A DNA stretch of 64,000 nucleotides from Akkermansia muciniphila. Its GTDB lineage: Bacteria; Verrucomicrobiota; Kiritimatiellia; RFP12; JAAYNR01. Of the stretch, positions 42,221-50,071 are shown piece by piece (positions within the stretch are counted from its first letter, which is position 1; the number at the start of each line of letters is the position of its first letter). The notes under the pieces are model-generated. The model was not told where the DNA came from, searched no databases, and saw only the letters and a program-made list of their open reading frames with translations. A program made the translations under genes and the position numbers. The DNA lies in assembly GCA_945870025.1 (NCBI GenBank), contig CAMBQN010000007.1, positions 1 to 64,000 of the forward strand, given 5' to 3'.

Positions 42221-43729
42221 GGATTCAGCGCGATCTTGAAGGATGGGGTAGGTCGCGGCGAACAGCCGCTCGTAGCGCTCGAATTGGCGGCGATAGTGGG
42301 CGTGATTGCGCGCGTTGGGTTCGAAACGCCGGGCCGGTTTCACAAAGACGGCGACGGCCGCTTCGGGTGTGTCGTACACCCCGGTCGCAAGGCCCGCGAG
42401 CATCGCCGCGCCCAGAGCGCCGCATTCGGTCAGCTCGGGCCGCACGAAGGGCACGCCCAGCACGTCGGCCATGATCTGCAGCCAGACGTCGGACCGCGCC
42501 CCGCCGCCCGTGGCGACAAACTCCTGCGTGGCCAGGTTCAACCCCGCCAATGCGTCGAGACTGCGCACAAAGTAGAAGGCCACGCCTTCCATGATTGCCC
42601 GCAAAATCTCGCCCCGCGTCGTGTGGGTCCGCAATCCCGCGATCACGCCGGACGCATCGGCGATAAAATCAGGGGCGCCGGACGGTTCAAAATAGGGCAG
42701 GACCAATAGATTCGTGGGGATACGTGGGATCTCGGCGTCGAGCGCCGCATAGATGTCGGCATCCGGCCCCAGCAGTCGCCGGTCGGCAGAGGCAAAGGCA
42801 TCGCGGAACCATCGGACGAGCGACCCGGCCTGATTATAAATAAAAGAAACGTAGAGACCCGGCACGGCGTGGTGTTCGCTGTTGAGGCCGGTGCGGAGCA
42901 TGGCCCCGGGATCGGGCAGCGCCCCGTAGACCGGCGTGATGCAGGCAAAGGTGCCCATGCCGCAAACGGCCTTCCCCGCCTGGATAATGCCAGCCCCGAG
43001 CGCGCCGCAGCACTGGTCGTGCGCGCCAACCACCAACGCGACCCCCTCCGGAAGCCCCAGCGCGCTCGCCGATGCGGCATCCACCCGGCCGGCACGCGTG
43101 CCGCTGGCGACAGGATGCGGCAGCTTGGAACCGTCGAGGCCGCTCGCTTCCAGCAGGCACGATGACCAGGCTTCCCGTCGAACATCAAAGAGCAGAGTCC
43201 GGTTGGCCTGCGCGAAACTGGTGCATGGCTCGCCGCCGAGCAGAAACGCCGCGCAATCGCCCCACGGGAGGAACAGGTCGGCCGCTGCATACATCTGCGG
43301 CGCGTTGTCGCGCAGCCACATCAGCTTGGGCAGGGAGTAGGTGGCGGCGGGGATATTCCGGTTGATCGCATAGAACGCATCCCGGCCGACGCGCGCGACA
43401 ACGGCATCGGCGTATTCGCCGCCCCGAAGGTCGAGCGACGCGACAATCGCGTTGCCGAGGATGCGACGGTCGCGCGAGACCGGCACCAGCGTCTCCCCCA
43501 TGGAGCTGAACGACAGCGCGGTCACGGGATCGGTCGCCGCAGCGACCGCCGCCTCACGGATCACCTCCTGAATCAGGCCGAACACCCGGACGCTGTCCAG
43601 TTCCACCCGTCCCGGCTCCGGATGCAGCACCGGATACTCGCGATAGGCGCTCGACAGCAGACGGCCATCCGTGGCATAGACAGCAGCCTTGCACCCCGTC
43701 GTCCCTACATCCACTCCCATCAGGCTCAT
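42218..43729 (-). CDS. FGGY-family carbohydrate kinase (xylulokinase-like)
   Basis: This 503-aa two-domain kinase phosphorylates a ketose. Motifs: GVDVGTTGCKAAVYATDG (phosphate 1 loop, 5-22), the substrate region LPKLMWLRDN, GAHDQCCGALGAG with the catalytic base Asp (about 238) and EFVATGGGARSDVWLQIMADVLG near the C-terminus, plus LTECGALGAAMLAG. It follows the isomerase gene by 7 bases. With the aldolase and isomerase it gives a three-step ketose pathway. The sugar (fucose, rhamnose, arabinose or tagatose type) is not resolved. Stop codon within a repeat end. Confidence 0.9.
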   Translation of the reverse strand: MSLMGVDVGTTGCKAAVYATDGRLLSSAYREYPVLHPEPGRVELDSVRVFGLIQEVIREAAVAAATDPVTALSFSSMGETLVPVSRDRRILGNAIVASLDLRGGEYADAVVARVGRDAFYAINRNIPAATYSLPKLMWLRDNAPQMYAAADLFLPWGDCAAFLLGGEPCTSFAQANRTLLFDVRREAWSSCLLEASGLDGSKLPHPVASGTRAGRVDAASASALGLPEGVALVVGAHDQCCGALGAGIIQAGKAVCGMGTFACITPVYGALPDPGAMLRTGLNSEHHAVPGLYVSFIYNQAGSLVRWFRDAFASADRRLLGPDADIYAALDAEIPRIPTNLLVLPYFEPSGAPDFIADASGVIAGLRTHTTRGEILRAIMEGVAFYFVRSLDALAGLNLATQEFVATGGGARSDVWLQIMADVLGVPFVRPELTECGALGAAMLAGLATGVYDTPEAAVAVFVKPARRFEPNARNHAHYRRQFERYERLFAATYPILQDRAES

Positions 43730-43736
43730 CAGGCAC

Positions 43737-45146
43737 CTACAGCTCGGTTACGGTGTAATCCAAATAACGGACAAAGGCCTCGCGCACCGCCTCGGCCGCG
43801 TGCCCGGTCGTCACGCTGACGTGATGCCGGTAGCCCTGGCGCCCAATGGCCAGAAGCTTGCGCTGCAGATCGGCGATCTGCGCCACGCCGGCGCAGCCGA
43901 AGAAGTCGTCGGCAATCGGATCCGCGGTGAACGCGCCCTCGCCGAGATAAAAGACGAGCCGTCCGTCCTCGGTCTTGGCGCTGGCAAAGGTCAGCGGCGC
44001 AGGCGCGATGCGACCGACGTTACAGCCAAATCCGCATCCCGCCCCCATCGCCTTGGCGAACATCGGGTGGTCAATGACCCGGCCCTTCGCCGTCATCAGG
44101 CTCTGCGGAACCGGCCCGCAATGGAAGAGAATGCATTTATCGGGGTCATCGCCGTAATTGTTGTTCCAGTCCAGACAGGTCGCCGGGCGGCCCGACGCCA
44201 GCCGCAGCGCATGCATGGCGACGGCGTTGCAGACGTCCAGTTCGCAGGCCGCCGGGATGCCGCGGTCGTTGATCTCGCTCAGCAGGACGCAGGGTGAAAT
44301 CCGCAGTTCCTGCTCCAGCTCAATCCAGCAGCGCAGGGCCAGGGCGTCCATCTGGTATTCGGCGATCAATTCGTCCAGCACCACTCCCAGACGCGCCAAC
44401 GTCTCGCGCGCCTCGGCCGGCACGCCGTCCCAGCGGGTGTAGACGCGTAGCCGTTCGGCCTTGTCGCGGAAGGCCGTGCCGGTCGTGTTGACGCTGCGGA
44501 CACGGCGGATCACCTCGGACAGATCGAGCGCCTCGGTGGTGATGCCATACCGCTGCAGCGCCAGCTCGTCAAAACGAACCGTCTTGAACGCCGTGGTGCG
44601 CGCACCGACCGCGCCCACGGTCATCCGCCGCATCCCGCCGGCCACCCGGCACACGGCCGCAAACGCATGAAGGTGCGAGCGAAACACCTCCGACGTTGGA
44701 TGGACCACATGCGGTGTGAACGCGGTGAAGGGCAAGCGGTATTGGCAGAACACGTCCATGATCGAGAACTTGCCGCAGAAGGCGTCGCGCCGTTCGGAGA
44801 AGCCCATCTTGTCCAGCTCGTCGGGATAGGCGGCCACGAGTATCGGAACGCCCGCGTCGCGCAACGCGGCGACGGCGCCGGTCTCGTCGCCGAAATTCGG
44901 CAGGCACAGGATGACGCCGGCAAAGCGGCCGCGGTTGCGAGCCAGAAAATCGGCATACACTGCCCCCTCGGCTACCGTCTCAACCGCGCCGTAGCGGGTC
45001 GCTCCGGCATCCAGAATCAGAGTGCCATATCCGGCGTGCTTCACGGCGGCGTCGAGTTCTTGCCGGGCGGCGGCGATCAGCGTCTCCGGAAAGAAACCGC
45101 GGTTGCCGAAATAGAGAGCAAAGGTCACGGGTGTGGATGGTGTCAT
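43737..45146 (-). CDS. L-fucose/L-arabinose isomerase-family protein
   Basis: This 469-aa protein resembles the FucI/AraA-like fold: an N-terminal Rossmann-like part (VTFALYFGNRGFFPETLI, GVILCLPNFGDETGAVAAL, ILVAAYPDELD), a middle with AFKTVRFDELALQRYGI, and a C-terminal metal-site part (LRCWIELEQELRISPCVLLSEIND, PATCLDWNNNYGDDPDKCILFHCG). Glu and Asp of these segments and the His of FHCG are candidate Mn ligands. It would interconvert an aldose and a ketose ahead of the kinase. Confidence 0.85.
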   Translation of the reverse strand: MTPSTPVTFALYFGNRGFFPETLIAAARQELDAAVKHAGYGTLILDAGATRYGAVETVAEGAVYADFLARNRGRFAGVILCLPNFGDETGAVAALRDAGVPILVAAYPDELDKMGFSERRDAFCGKFSIMDVFCQYRLPFTAFTPHVVHPTSEVFRSHLHAFAAVCRVAGGMRRMTVGAVGARTTAFKTVRFDELALQRYGITTEALDLSEVIRRVRSVNTTGTAFRDKAERLRVYTRWDGVPAEARETLARLGVVLDELIAEYQMDALALRCWIELEQELRISPCVLLSEINDRGIPAACELDVCNAVAMHALRLASGRPATCLDWNNNYGDDPDKCILFHCGPVPQSLMTAKGRVIDHPMFAKAMGAGCGFGCNVGRIAPAPLTFASAKTEDGRLVFYLGEGAFTADPIADDFFGCAGVAQIADLQRKLLAIGRQGYRHHVSVTTGHAAEAVREAFVRYLDYTVTEL

Positions 45147-45151
45147 GAGGG

Positions 45152-45181
45152 GCCTCGTTTCAGGTTTCAGGTTTCAGGGTT
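45152..45181. repeat. TTCAGGTT word array at a gene end
   Basis: Four tandem units TTTCAGG/GTTCAGG fill the 20-base gap and extend into the aldolase gene, encoding its C-terminal LNPET and TGA stop. The same words recur at 46430-46522 and 53646-53730. Confidence 0.85.
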
Positions 45182-46114
45182 CAGGGGGCGAAGCAGCGCG
45201 TCGGCGCTACCAGCCATATCGAGTTCGTCTGTGATCACGCGCACCGTTTCGGCATACACGGCGTCGCAGGCCGCAGCTTGGGATACACGCAGATTCCGTT
45301 CATAGGGCTGGCGGATGGCGGTGGCAATGTTGATCTTGGCGATCCCATTGCGGATGGCCTCGCGCACGCATTCGCGGGCGATGCCGGTGCCGCCGTGCAA
45401 CACGAGGGGAATGCCGCACCGGGTATTGAGCGCCGCCAGATGCGCGATGTCGAGGCGGGCCCTGATTTTGTCCTGGGTCTTGCCGACGGCGGAAATGGCG
45501 CCGTGGATGTTGCCGATGGCAACCGACAGCCAGTCGCACCCCGATTCCCGGACAAACCGTTCGGCCTGATCCAGATCGGTAAAGCCCTTGCGGGATTCGA
45601 ATAACGTCTCGTAAGGAGGCAGCGGTCCTGACTCGTGGCCCAACACCGCGCCGAGTTCGGCTTCGACGGGAATACCGGTCGCGTGCGCCAGAGTAGCGAT
45701 GCGCGCTGTGCAGGCGATGTTCTCATCCAACGCCAGGCGTGATCCGTCTACCATCACCGATTCATACCCGGCGCGGATCGCATCCCCGATGTCCGCCGCA
45801 TAGTCAACCACCTGGTCATCCTCGTCAATCACCGGCACATGGTCGAGGTGAAGCCGGGTGAACCGCCGGTCAGCCACGGCCTCATACTGGTCGCGGATTG
45901 CCTGCACGCCGCCGGCCGCAAATTTGACCCATTCCAGACGGGCGACCATGATCAGGCCGGCTGTGCGCGTATCGGCCAACGCCTGCACGACGGGCTTCAT
46001 CATAGGCAGGTAAGGGATGTTGAATGCGGGTATGACGCGTTTCGTCTGCCAGGCGCGCCAGACCCATTCGCGTGTCGTCGCATCAGCTTTCACGAGAGGT
46101 GTTTTTGATTTCAT
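45167..46114 (-). CDS. Class II (ketose-bisphosphate) aldolase
   Basis: This 315-aa zinc-dependent aldolase is related to FbaA/GatY/KbaY. Motifs: VIPAFNIPY early, LHLDHVP (zinc His/catalytic Asp, about 94), VMVDGSRLALDENI, PVEAELGAVLGHE, WLSVAIGNIHG, PLVLHGGTGI (zinc His) and IAKINIATAIRQPY. It would cleave the phosphorylated ketose made by the kinase. It is the first gene of the minus-strand sugar operon. No Shine-Dalgarno is visible, and a promoter candidate places transcription start at or near the ATG. The C-terminal five residues come from a TTCAGG word array. Confidence 0.9.
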   Translation of the reverse strand: MKSKTPLVKADATTREWVWRAWQTKRVIPAFNIPYLPMMKPVVQALADTRTAGLIMVARLEWVKFAAGGVQAIRDQYEAVADRRFTRLHLDHVPVIDEDDQVVDYAADIGDAIRAGYESVMVDGSRLALDENIACTARIATLAHATGIPVEAELGAVLGHESGPLPPYETLFESRKGFTDLDQAERFVRESGCDWLSVAIGNIHGAISAVGKTQDKIRARLDIAHLAALNTRCGIPLVLHGGTGIARECVREAIRNGIAKINIATAIRQPYERNLRVSQAAACDAVYAETVRVITDELDMAGSADALLRPLNPET

Positions 46115-46120
46115 GACTAA

Positions 46121-46149
46121 AGTATGACAGATTTTGCGGCCCTGTTCAA
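46121..46149 (-). promoter_or_regulatory. Possible promoter of the sugar operon
   Basis: On the minus strand TTGAAC (46144-46149), 17 bases, CATACT (46121-46126). The -10 box ends only 6 bases before the ATG, which would give a leaderless or nearly leaderless transcript. Confidence 0.4.
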
Positions 46150-46221
46150 CCCATTGCCGGAATCTACGGAATCGTCGGCGTACGACATGGGCGCCTTGCT
46201 AACCGATTGCGCCAAGGGATT

Positions 46222-46363
46222 CAGCAATTCTAATTATGACAGCCGCTATCGGGATCCAAATCGGGATCGGGACCGAAATCGACGAGAAAGCAAGGAATTC
46301 GACCCCGATAGCGATAGCGATTTCGATTTCGACTGTACAGATGTGCCATAATTAGAATTGCTG
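46222..46363. repeat. 142-bp palindromic element, complete copy
   Basis: 17-bp perfect terminal inverted repeats CAGCAATTCTAATTATG (46222-46238) and its complement (46347-46363) enclose ATCGGG/CGATAG word arms. Bases 46237-46366 equal 1-130 with one mismatch. It lies in the gap between the aldolase operon and the CPBP gene. Confidence 0.93.
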
Positions 46364-46429
46364 GCCCGGGGCCAGCGTTTACTTGTGTCGGCGTTTACTT
46401 GTCGCCAGCCGGGGAGACATGGTAAGCTG

Positions 46430-46522
46430 CTGGGGTCTGGGGTTCAGGATGGAATATTTTCGTTTTTTTCCTGAACCCTGATCCCTGAACCCCGAAACCT
46501 GAACCCTGAAACCCGAAACCTG
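46430..46522. repeat. TTCAGG/CCTGAACC word palindrome
   Basis: The left arm CTGGGGTCTGGGGTTCAGG and the right arm of six CCTGAACC/CCCGAAAC units are separated by a 21-base centre that contains TTTTTTT. It lies upstream of the CPBP protease gene. Confidence 0.88.
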
Positions 46523-46584
46523 CTTTCACAAATCCGGCTGACGGCAAGAGCCTGGGGGACGATTGAGCCATGAGGGAACGTACG

Positions 46585-47358
46585 ATGGATGACCGCACAC
46601 AACAGGAGGGCCGGGGCCTGGCGCGGGGACACGCCGCGCCGTTTCTGGTGTGGGTCGGATGCATTGCGGCGCTGGCCGCGGCGGAGCGGCTGGTCAATCT
46701 CCCGGCGCTGGCCCAGCCTTGGGTCTATGCGGCTAAGTCGGCGGCCTGCGCGGCGCTGTTCCTGTGGTGGCGGCCGTGGCGGATCTATCCCGCATTGCGC
46801 CTTCGCAACGCGCTGTGGGCGGTCGCGGCGGGGCTGGGCGTGGCGGGACTGTGGGTGCTACCCGAAACGGTGTGGGTCGGCCAGGCGTTCCCGGCGGCGC
46901 AGGCGTTCTACCATCGCTGGCTGATCCTGATGCCCGGCGTCTATCCCGACTATTATGATCCCGCGTTGTTCCCGCGGCTGCCGCCGGGTTTCGCGGGGGC
47001 TGTCTATGATCCGGCGGTCTGCGGCTGGGGGCTGACCCTGGCGCGGCTGGCCGGTTCGGCTCTGGTGATCGCGGTCATTGAGGAGTTCTTCTTTCGCGGG
47101 TTTCTTTATCGCTGGCTCCGCCAGGAAACGTTCTGGAAAATCCCCCTGATCCGATGGGACCTGGCGACGTTCTGGATCGTCGTGCTGGTTTTCGGAATCG
47201 AGCATGACCGCTGGCTCGTGGGGATGGCGGCGGGCGCGGTCTACGGACTGCTGGCGGTTCGCACGGGAGACATCTGGGCCGCCGCCGTGGCGCACGGGCT
47301 GACCAATCTTGCGCTCGGGGCCTACGTGCTGCTTTGCGGCCGCTACGGTTTTTGGTAA
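46585..47358 (+). CDS. CPBP/CAAX-type intramembrane protease
   Basis: This 257-aa protein (start 46585, GAGGGAACG upstream; 46570 is also possible) has about six to eight transmembrane helices. The three CPBP motifs are present: EEFFFRGFLYRW (about 180), FGIEHDRW and HGLTNLALG. The order and loop content resemble CAAX prenyl protease-related proteins found with exosortase systems, but no exosortase or PEP-CTERM protein is in this window. Likely a glutamic intramembrane endopeptidase. Confidence 0.85.
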   Translation: MDDRTQQEGRGLARGHAAPFLVWVGCIAALAAAERLVNLPALAQPWVYAAKSAACAALFLWWRPWRIYPALRLRNALWAVAAGLGVAGLWVLPETVWVGQAFPAAQAFYHRWLILMPGVYPDYYDPALFPRLPPGFAGAVYDPAVCGWGLTLARLAGSALVIAVIEEFFFRGFLYRWLRQETFWKIPLIRWDLATFWIVVLVFGIEHDRWLVGMAAGAVYGLLAVRTGDIWAAAVAHGLTNLALGAYVLLCGRYGFW

Positions 47359-47394
47359 AGTAAGACATCCATTTTTACGAAAGGAAACGCAACC

Positions 47395-48105
47395 ATGGCG
47401 GCGATAGCCAAGCTGAATCGGGAATATGCGCTCAGAATGCTGGGTGTCGGCGCGCTGATGTTCGGCCTGGCCGGCTGGTCGCTCTATGACGGCCTCGTGG
47501 GCTATCCGCGGCTGAACGCCCGCTACGTCGAGATCCGTCCGGATCTCATCGGCCGTGCGATGACGGCGGGCGAGCTGACCAAGTCCACAGGCGACGACGG
47601 CGTCTCGGTGTATGAGCGCGCCTTTCTTGAAAAAGGGATCAAGCCGCCCCATGCCACGCTCACCAAGCTCAAGGCGCTCAACGAACAGGCGCGCAGCCAG
47701 CAGGCGCCGGAGGGTCAGGCCGACCTCTTCCGCGCGCAACAGGTCGAGGCGGCGCGGCTCGTGCTCGACAAGCCCGCGCGCAGCGGGCATGAGATACAGT
47801 CTCAGTTTGTGATGACGGTTCTGGCGACGTTGGCGGCGCTGGCGGCGTGTGCCGCCGTCGGGTTCAAGGCGGGACGGCGCTTTATAGCGGACGATGCAGG
47901 GCTGCGGGGGTTTGCGGCGGATGTGATCGCGTATGACGCGGTCGCGTCGGCCGACTGGACGCAGTGGGACGACAAACGAATCATCCGCCTCAGCCTGCGG
48001 GACGGCCGCAGGCTGAAGCTCGACGGCTGGCATTTCAGCGGCGCCGAGGCGGTTGTGGAGGAACTGCTCCTGCGGCGCCCCGAGTTGAATCCGAAGAAAG
48101 GTTGA
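47395..48105 (+). CDS. Membrane protein of unknown function
   Basis: This 236-aa protein has transmembrane segments near 15-35 (MLGVGALMFGLAGWSLYDGL) and near 140-160 (FVMTVLATLAALAACAAVG). Between them is a soluble helical region, and after them a C-terminal cytoplasmic domain (AYDAVASADWTQWDDKRIIRLSLRDGRRLKLDGWHFSGAE). I do not recognise the family. AAAGGAAACGC precedes the ATG. It is 37 bases after the CPBP gene and 8 before a methyltransferase gene. Confidence 0.65.
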   Translation: MAAIAKLNREYALRMLGVGALMFGLAGWSLYDGLVGYPRLNARYVEIRPDLIGRAMTAGELTKSTGDDGVSVYERAFLEKGIKPPHATLTKLKALNEQARSQQAPEGQADLFRAQQVEAARLVLDKPARSGHEIQSQFVMTVLATLAALAACAAVGFKAGRRFIADDAGLRGFAADVIAYDAVASADWTQWDDKRIIRLSLRDGRRLKLDGWHFSGAEAVVEELLLRRPELNPKKG

Positions 48106-48112
48106 CCCGGAT

Positions 48113-49006
48113 ATGGTGGAGACATCGGATTACGAGTTGCTGGACAGCGGGGCAGGGCGCAAGCTGGAGCGCTTCGGCAGCGTGACGCTGTCGCGTCCCT
48201 GCGCGCAGGCGGTCTGGACGCCCCGGCTGGAGCCGCGCGAGTGGGAGCGCCGGGCAACGGCCGCCTTTGACCGCGAAGAGGGAAATCAGTGGCACAACCG
48301 CGGCGCGCTCCCCGACACGTGGACGATCATGATCGACGGGCTATCCTTCCGGCTATCGGGTACCAACTTCGGCCATCTCGGCATCTTTCCCGAACAGCGG
48401 GCGCAGTGGGCGTGGATTCGTTCGCTCCTGGCCACGACCGGTCCACAGCCTGGCGCGGGACCCGTATCGGTGCTCAACCTCTTCGCCTACTCGGGCGGGG
48501 CGACGCTCGCCGCCGCGCACGCGGGCGCAGAGGTCTGCCATCTGGACGCCTCCAAGGGAATGGTGCAGTGGGCGCGCGAAAACGCAGAGATCAACGGCCT
48601 AGCCGGCCGGCCGATCCGCTGGATCGTGGACGACACCCACAAGTTCCTCGCCCGCGAGATCAAACGCGGCCGGCGCTACGACGCCGTGATCCTCGATCCG
48701 CCGACCTTCGGCCGCGGCCAGAACGACGAGATCTACAAGATCGAGCGCCATCTCCCCGAAACGCTGGCCCTGTGCCGCCAGGTGCTGAGCGAGCGACCGC
48801 GCTTCATGCTCCTCAGCGCCCATACGCCTGGCTTCTCTCCGGTGGTGCTGGCCAACGTCCTGACCCAGGCGATCGACGGGCTGGGCGGCGGCATTGCCTC
48901 CGGCGAGATGATCCTCGCTGGCGCGCGGGATGTGCTGCCGCTGCCCAGCGGCGCCTTCGCGCGGTGGGATTCCAGAGCCGCCGGAAAACTGGGGACAGGC
49001 AAATAA
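48113..49006 (+). CDS. Class I SAM methyltransferase, RlmI-like
   Basis: This 297-aa protein has the catalytic part of RlmI/RlmK-type 23S rRNA methyltransferases: VLNLFAYSGGATLAAAHAG (SAM motif I, about 120-138), VCHLDASKGMVQWARENAE, RWIVDDTHKFLARE and VILDPPTFGRG (motif IV). The N-terminal PUA domain of RlmI is absent; instead there is a short beta region (FGSVTLSRPCAQAVW). It lacks the PCS catalytic Cys motif that would prove a cytosine-C5 enzyme, so the target base is uncertain. Confidence 0.82.
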   Translation: MVETSDYELLDSGAGRKLERFGSVTLSRPCAQAVWTPRLEPREWERRATAAFDREEGNQWHNRGALPDTWTIMIDGLSFRLSGTNFGHLGIFPEQRAQWAWIRSLLATTGPQPGAGPVSVLNLFAYSGGATLAAAHAGAEVCHLDASKGMVQWARENAEINGLAGRPIRWIVDDTHKFLAREIKRGRRYDAVILDPPTFGRGQNDEIYKIERHLPETLALCRQVLSERPRFMLLSAHTPGFSPVVLANVLTQAIDGLGGGIASGEMILAGARDVLPLPSGAFARWDSRAAGKLGTGK

Positions 49007-49175
49007 CAGCCGCTGTCCCCTTCATTCATGAGAAGAGAGCGGAGCCATCCGCCCTCTCCGTGACTTTCTATCTCTGAAGAATTGCAGTTGCCTCTGAAAC
49101 ATGGTGTATGGCATAATACCCGGATGGATGCATTGTGCAGAGATCCCATCCCTGAGCGAAAGGGGGGCGATTAAT

Positions 49176-49994
49176 ATGAAGCGTGGCACCTGGCGTGGAT
49201 TCACCCTAGTCGAGATGCTGGTGGTGATTGTCATCATTGGGATTCTGGCTTCCGTCGTCCTGAGCTCGGTCAGACAAGCGCGCGAGGCCGGCTATGCGGC
49301 GCAATGCAAGGCCAATCTCAAAAATCTGGCTAACGGAATCCAGATCTTGGCCGTGGAAGGGGGCGGCATTCGTCTGGCTTACGGAGGCGAGAGCGATAAT
49401 CCTCTGGCCGAGTTGCGCTACAGCGAGTTCAAAGGCTGGGTGAACTGGGTGCCATCGGCCAGCGCCACGGCACCACGGCCGACCTGGCCGACCAACCAAA
49501 GTCAATCCGCAAACATGGAACAACCGCCTTGGTATGGCGCCAAAGGGTTGCGCGGCATCAAGGACGGCACGCTGTGGGCGGATGGCGGGGTGACTGATTT
49601 GTCGGCCTACATCTGTCCCCGCTTCAAGCGGAAGGCGGTATGTGGGCAGACCGACGCCGTCCGCAGCTATGCGATGAATAAGATTGTCAGCGGTGCCGGG
49701 CTGCAGAGCCTCAACATGAGCCGGACGATGCTGTTCGCCGAGATACCGGTGCCCGGCGCTGGCGTCGCGCTGACAGCCGCCAACGGCGGGGACACTTGTC
49801 TAGACGCGGAAGGGCCTTTAAACACAGGTACGGACGTAACGCCTTACGAGACGATCGGGTTTCTTCACCGGTATGCCGGCGTGACTAACGGACATGTTGT
49901 TTTTATCGGTGGAAACGTGGATGTCGCGCGCATTTTGGGAACGACGGCAAGCCCGACGAACCCGACTCTAGGGTTGGCGAGGGGTGTGCTTTGA
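49176..49994 (+). CDS. Type II secretion/type IV pilus pseudopilin
   Basis: The protein is 272 aa from the ATG at 49176, after AAAGGGGGGCG. It has a classical prepilin leader [17 protein letters not shown]: the peptidase would cut after Gly and methylate Phe. The hydrophobic helix runs [19 protein letters not shown]. The large globular part with YICPRFKR and the late [21 protein letters not shown] fits the H-X9-DG-like pseudopilins common in PVC bacteria. No secretion machinery genes are adjacent. Confidence 0.9.
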   Translation: MKRGTWRGFTLVEMLVVIVIIGILASVVLSSVRQAREAGYAAQCKANLKNLANGIQILAVEGGGIRLAYGGESDNPLAELRYSEFKGWVNWVPSASATAPRPTWPTNQSQSANMEQPPWYGAKGLRGIKDGTLWADGGVTDLSAYICPRFKRKAVCGQTDAVRSYAMNKIVSGAGLQSLNMSRTMLFAEIPVPGAGVALTAANGGDTCLDAEGPLNTGTDVTPYETIGFLHRYAGVTNGHVVFIGGNVDVARILGTTASPTNPTLGLARGVL

Positions 49995-50071
49995 GGCGCG
50001 GGGTTACGTCAGGGATTATTCATTAAACGGGAGTGGATGCGCGTGATGCATTCCGGGGAAAAGGATCAAGC

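Noticed and set aside
46124-46351. 75-aa plus-strand ORF
   Set aside because: Its second half is the translation of the 142-bp palindromic element, also present at the window start; no ribosome site.
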